Both the position numbers and the translations under genes were made by a program. From contig VFKO01000303.1 of the NCBI GenBank assembly GCA_009885515.1, forward strand, positions 1-7,631: a DNA stretch of 7,631 nt, read 5' to 3'. The stretch comes from Rhodobiaceae bacterium (lineage in GTDB: Bacteria > Pseudomonadota > Alphaproteobacteria > Micropepsales > Micropepsaceae). Every line of letters starts with the position of its first letter. The first letter of the stretch is position 1. The notes beneath the pieces were generated by a model, which worked only from the letters and a program-made list of their open reading frames with translations, had not been told where the DNA came from and made no database searches. This document shows positions 6,187-7,631 of the stretch, piece by piece.

Positions 6187-6215
6187 TTGGCCTGACTAGC
6201 GAGTTCTGCTTTAAC
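6187..6215 (+). promoter_or_regulatory. Possible promoter for purM-purN
   Basis: TTGGCC (6187-6192), a 17-base spacer and TTTAAC (6210-6215) give 4/6 at both boxes with ideal spacing. The start would be near 6222, about 23 bases before the purM ATG. No palindrome like the gammaproteobacterial PurR box is present. Confidence 0.3.
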
Positions 6216-6244
6216 GCGACCAACCCAACAGGCCACAGAACACC

Positions 6245-7309
6245 ATGACAACACCGAAGAACGGCCTCACCTATGCCCAGGCAGGCGTTGATATCGATGC
6301 CGGCGAGGCGCTGGTCGAGGCAATCAAACCGCTCGCCAAATCGACGGCGCGAGCCGGTGCCGACGCCGCTCTGGGTGGGTTCGGCGGATTGTTCGATTTG
6401 AAGGCGGCTGGATTCAAGGACCCGCTGCTTGTGGCGGGCACCGATGGCGTCGGAACCAAACTCAAAGTCGCGATCGAGGCGGGCATCCACGACACCGTCG
6501 GCATCGACCTCGTCGCCATGTCGGTCAACGACATCGTCGTGCAGGGCGCCGAACCTTTGCTCTTCCTCGACTATTTCGCAACCGGCAAACTTGATGTCGC
6601 GATGGCCACGTCTGTCGTCAAAGGCATCGCCGAAGGATGCCGTCAGGCAGGCTGCGCGCTGGTTGGCGGCGAGACGGCCGAGATGCCGGGCATGTATGCA
6701 CGTGGCGACTACGATCTCGCGGGCTTTGCCATCGGCGCCGTCGAGCGCGATCAGGTCTTGCCACGCCGCGATATGGCCGAGGGCGACGTGGTACTGGGCT
6801 TGGCCTCTTCGGGCATTCACTCGAACGGGTTTTCGCTGGTGCGCCGCATCGTTTCGGACAACGCGTTGAAATACGACGCGCCAGCGCCCTTCACCAAGGG
6901 CGAAACGCTGAGCCGAGCCTTGCTGACGCCGACCCGAATTTATGTGAAGAGTGCCTTGGCCTTGATCCGCGGCGGGCAAGTCAAGGGCTTCGCGCATATC
7001 ACCGGCGGCGGCTTGACGGAGAATGCGCCGCGCGTGATGCCGGACGATCTCGACCTCGACATTGATTTGGGCGCGTGGAAGTTGCCGCCGGTGTATCAGT
7101 GGCTGGCGCGCATGGGTGGCGTCGAGGAGCGCGAAATGCTGCGCACCTTCAACTGTGGCATCGGCATGATCGCAATTGTATCGGCGGAACACGCGACGCA
7201 AGCGCAAACCATCCTGACCGAAGCCGGCGAGCGCGTCTTCCGCATCGGCCATCTCATCAAAGGCAAGGGCGAGCCGGCAGTGCGCTATCGCGGGCATTTG
7301 AGCGCGTGA
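6245..7309 (+). CDS. purM: Phosphoribosylformylglycinamidine cyclo-ligase (AIR synthetase)
   Basis: PurM closes the imidazole ring: FGAM + ATP gives AIR + ADP + phosphate, step 5 of de novo purine synthesis in the cytoplasm. The product has 354 residues (E. coli 345). It begins GLTYAQAGVDIDAGEALV and shows the family landmarks in order: GTDGVGTK (65-72), SVNDIVVQGAEPLLFLDYF (93-111), GGETAEMPGMY (141-151), SSGIHSNGFSLVRR (188-201), HITGGGLTENAPRVMP (251-266) and FNCGIGM (302-308). All are intact, so it should be active. The ATG at 6245 has only a weak AGG about 13 bases upstream. The stop TGA shares bases with the GTG of purN (GTGA at 7306-7309), the usual purM-purN pair. It is divergent from metG, with 156 bases between. 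Confidence 0.98.
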   Translation: MTTPKNGLTYAQAGVDIDAGEALVEAIKPLAKSTARAGADAALGGFGGLFDLKAAGFKDPLLVAGTDGVGTKLKVAIEAGIHDTVGIDLVAMSVNDIVVQGAEPLLFLDYFATGKLDVAMATSVVKGIAEGCRQAGCALVGGETAEMPGMYARGDYDLAGFAIGAVERDQVLPRRDMAEGDVVLGLASSGIHSNGFSLVRRIVSDNALKYDAPAPFTKGETLSRALLTPTRIYVKSALALIRGGQVKGFAHITGGGLTENAPRVMPDDLDLDIDLGAWKLPPVYQWLARMGGVEEREMLRTFNCGIGMIAIVSAEHATQAQTILTEAGERVFRIGHLIKGKGEPAVRYRGHLSA

Positions 7310-7631
7310 TACGCGTCGCCATTCTCATTTCCGGCCGCGGCAGCAACATGCGCGCCCTCATCGACGCCGCACGCGCGCCCGATTATCCCGCCGAAATTGC
7401 ATTGGTGATCTCAAGCCGTCCCGATGCGAAGGGGCTCGCGCTCGCGCAGTCGCTCGGCGTTGCAACCGAACTTGTCGATCAGGTGCGTTTCCGCCGCGAG
7501 AACCGCGACCGCGAGGCGTACGACAACGAACTGCACGATGTACTGACCAAGGCAAGGATCGAATTCATCTGCCTCGCGGGCTTCATGCGCATTCTATCGC
7601 CAGGCTTCGTACTCAAGTGGGAGGGGCGCAT
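7306..7631 (+). CDS. purN: Phosphoribosylglycinamide formyltransferase, N-terminal part (cut by window edge)
   Basis: PurN moves the formyl group of 10-formyl-THF to GAR, giving FGAR, step 3 of purine synthesis. The first 108 codons are present. The protein begins (M)IRVAILISGRGSNMRALIDA; the SGRGSN loop (9-14) binds the substrate phosphate. SSRPDAKGLALA follows (36-47), then REAYDNEL (69-76) and LAGFMRILSPGFV (90-102), the strand leading to the catalytic Asn-His region, which lies beyond the edge. Start is GTG 7306-7308 overlapping the purM stop, so translation is probably coupled. About 100 residues are missing. The short form without a PurU-like ACT domain points to PurN. Confidence 0.95.
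   Translation, partial: MIRVAILISGRGSNMRALIDAARAPDYPAEIALVISSRPDAKGLALAQSLGVATELVDQVRFRRENRDREAYDNELHDVLTKARIEFICLAGFMRILSPGFVLKWEGR

Noticed and set aside
6089..7297. Minus-strand frame open for a further 403 codons upstream of metG, making a 988-residue reading
   Set aside because: The extension is exactly antisense to purM, whose motifs are all intact. The MetRS N-terminus starts at 6088 with a proper ribosome site, so the extension is a GC-driven shadow.
1..7631. CRISPR arrays, insertion sequences, phage genes, toxin-antitoxin or defence systems
   Set aside because: No spaced direct repeats, transposase, integrase or small paired genes were found; every stretch over about 200 bases is explained by housekeeping genes.

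Overview
The window looks like a chromosomal housekeeping region of an alphaproteobacterium. It is moderately GC-rich, densely packed and free of mobile elements. The evidence for the lineage is the EF-Tu N-terminus (KPHCNIGTIGHVDHGKT), the gene order tRNA-Tyr, tRNA-Gly, tuf with rlmB divergent, and a methionyl-tRNA synthetase with one zinc knuckle and a KFSTS signature loop. As I recall, that MetRS form resembles those of Caulobacter-like bacteria. The genus cannot be fixed from the sequence alone.

Layout. Positions 1-569 (minus strand) read tRNA-Tyr(GUA), tRNA-Gly(UCC), then the start of tuf, which runs off the left edge. A good sigma70-type promoter lies upstream at 690-719. From 761 to 1540 (plus) is rlmB, the 23S rRNA Gm2251 methyltransferase. 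It converges, with one base between stop codons, on two tandem minus-strand genes for exported YkuD-type L,D-transpeptidases (1542-2579 and 2727-3749). Behind these, also on the minus strand, are a GNAT acetyltransferase (3825-4334) and metG (4331-6088), which overlap by four bases. Divergent from metG on the plus strand are purM (6245-7309) and the 5' part of purN (7306 to the right edge), again joined by a GTGA overlap.

How the genes relate. The left part is translation machinery: two tRNAs, EF-Tu, an rRNA methyltransferase and, further right, MetRS. The right end is a de novo purine synthesis operon (steps 5 and 3). The middle holds two periplasmic or envelope enzymes for 3-3 crosslinking or lipoprotein attachment in peptidoglycan. 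They are clearly paralogues. The one nearest metG has changed both His-containing motifs (HGS to HAA, SHGC to SAGC) while keeping the first His and the Cys.

No defence system, CRISPR array, prophage or other novel multi-gene system is visible. The items most worth a second look are the diverged YkuD paralogue and a perfect 18-base palindrome just upstream of it.
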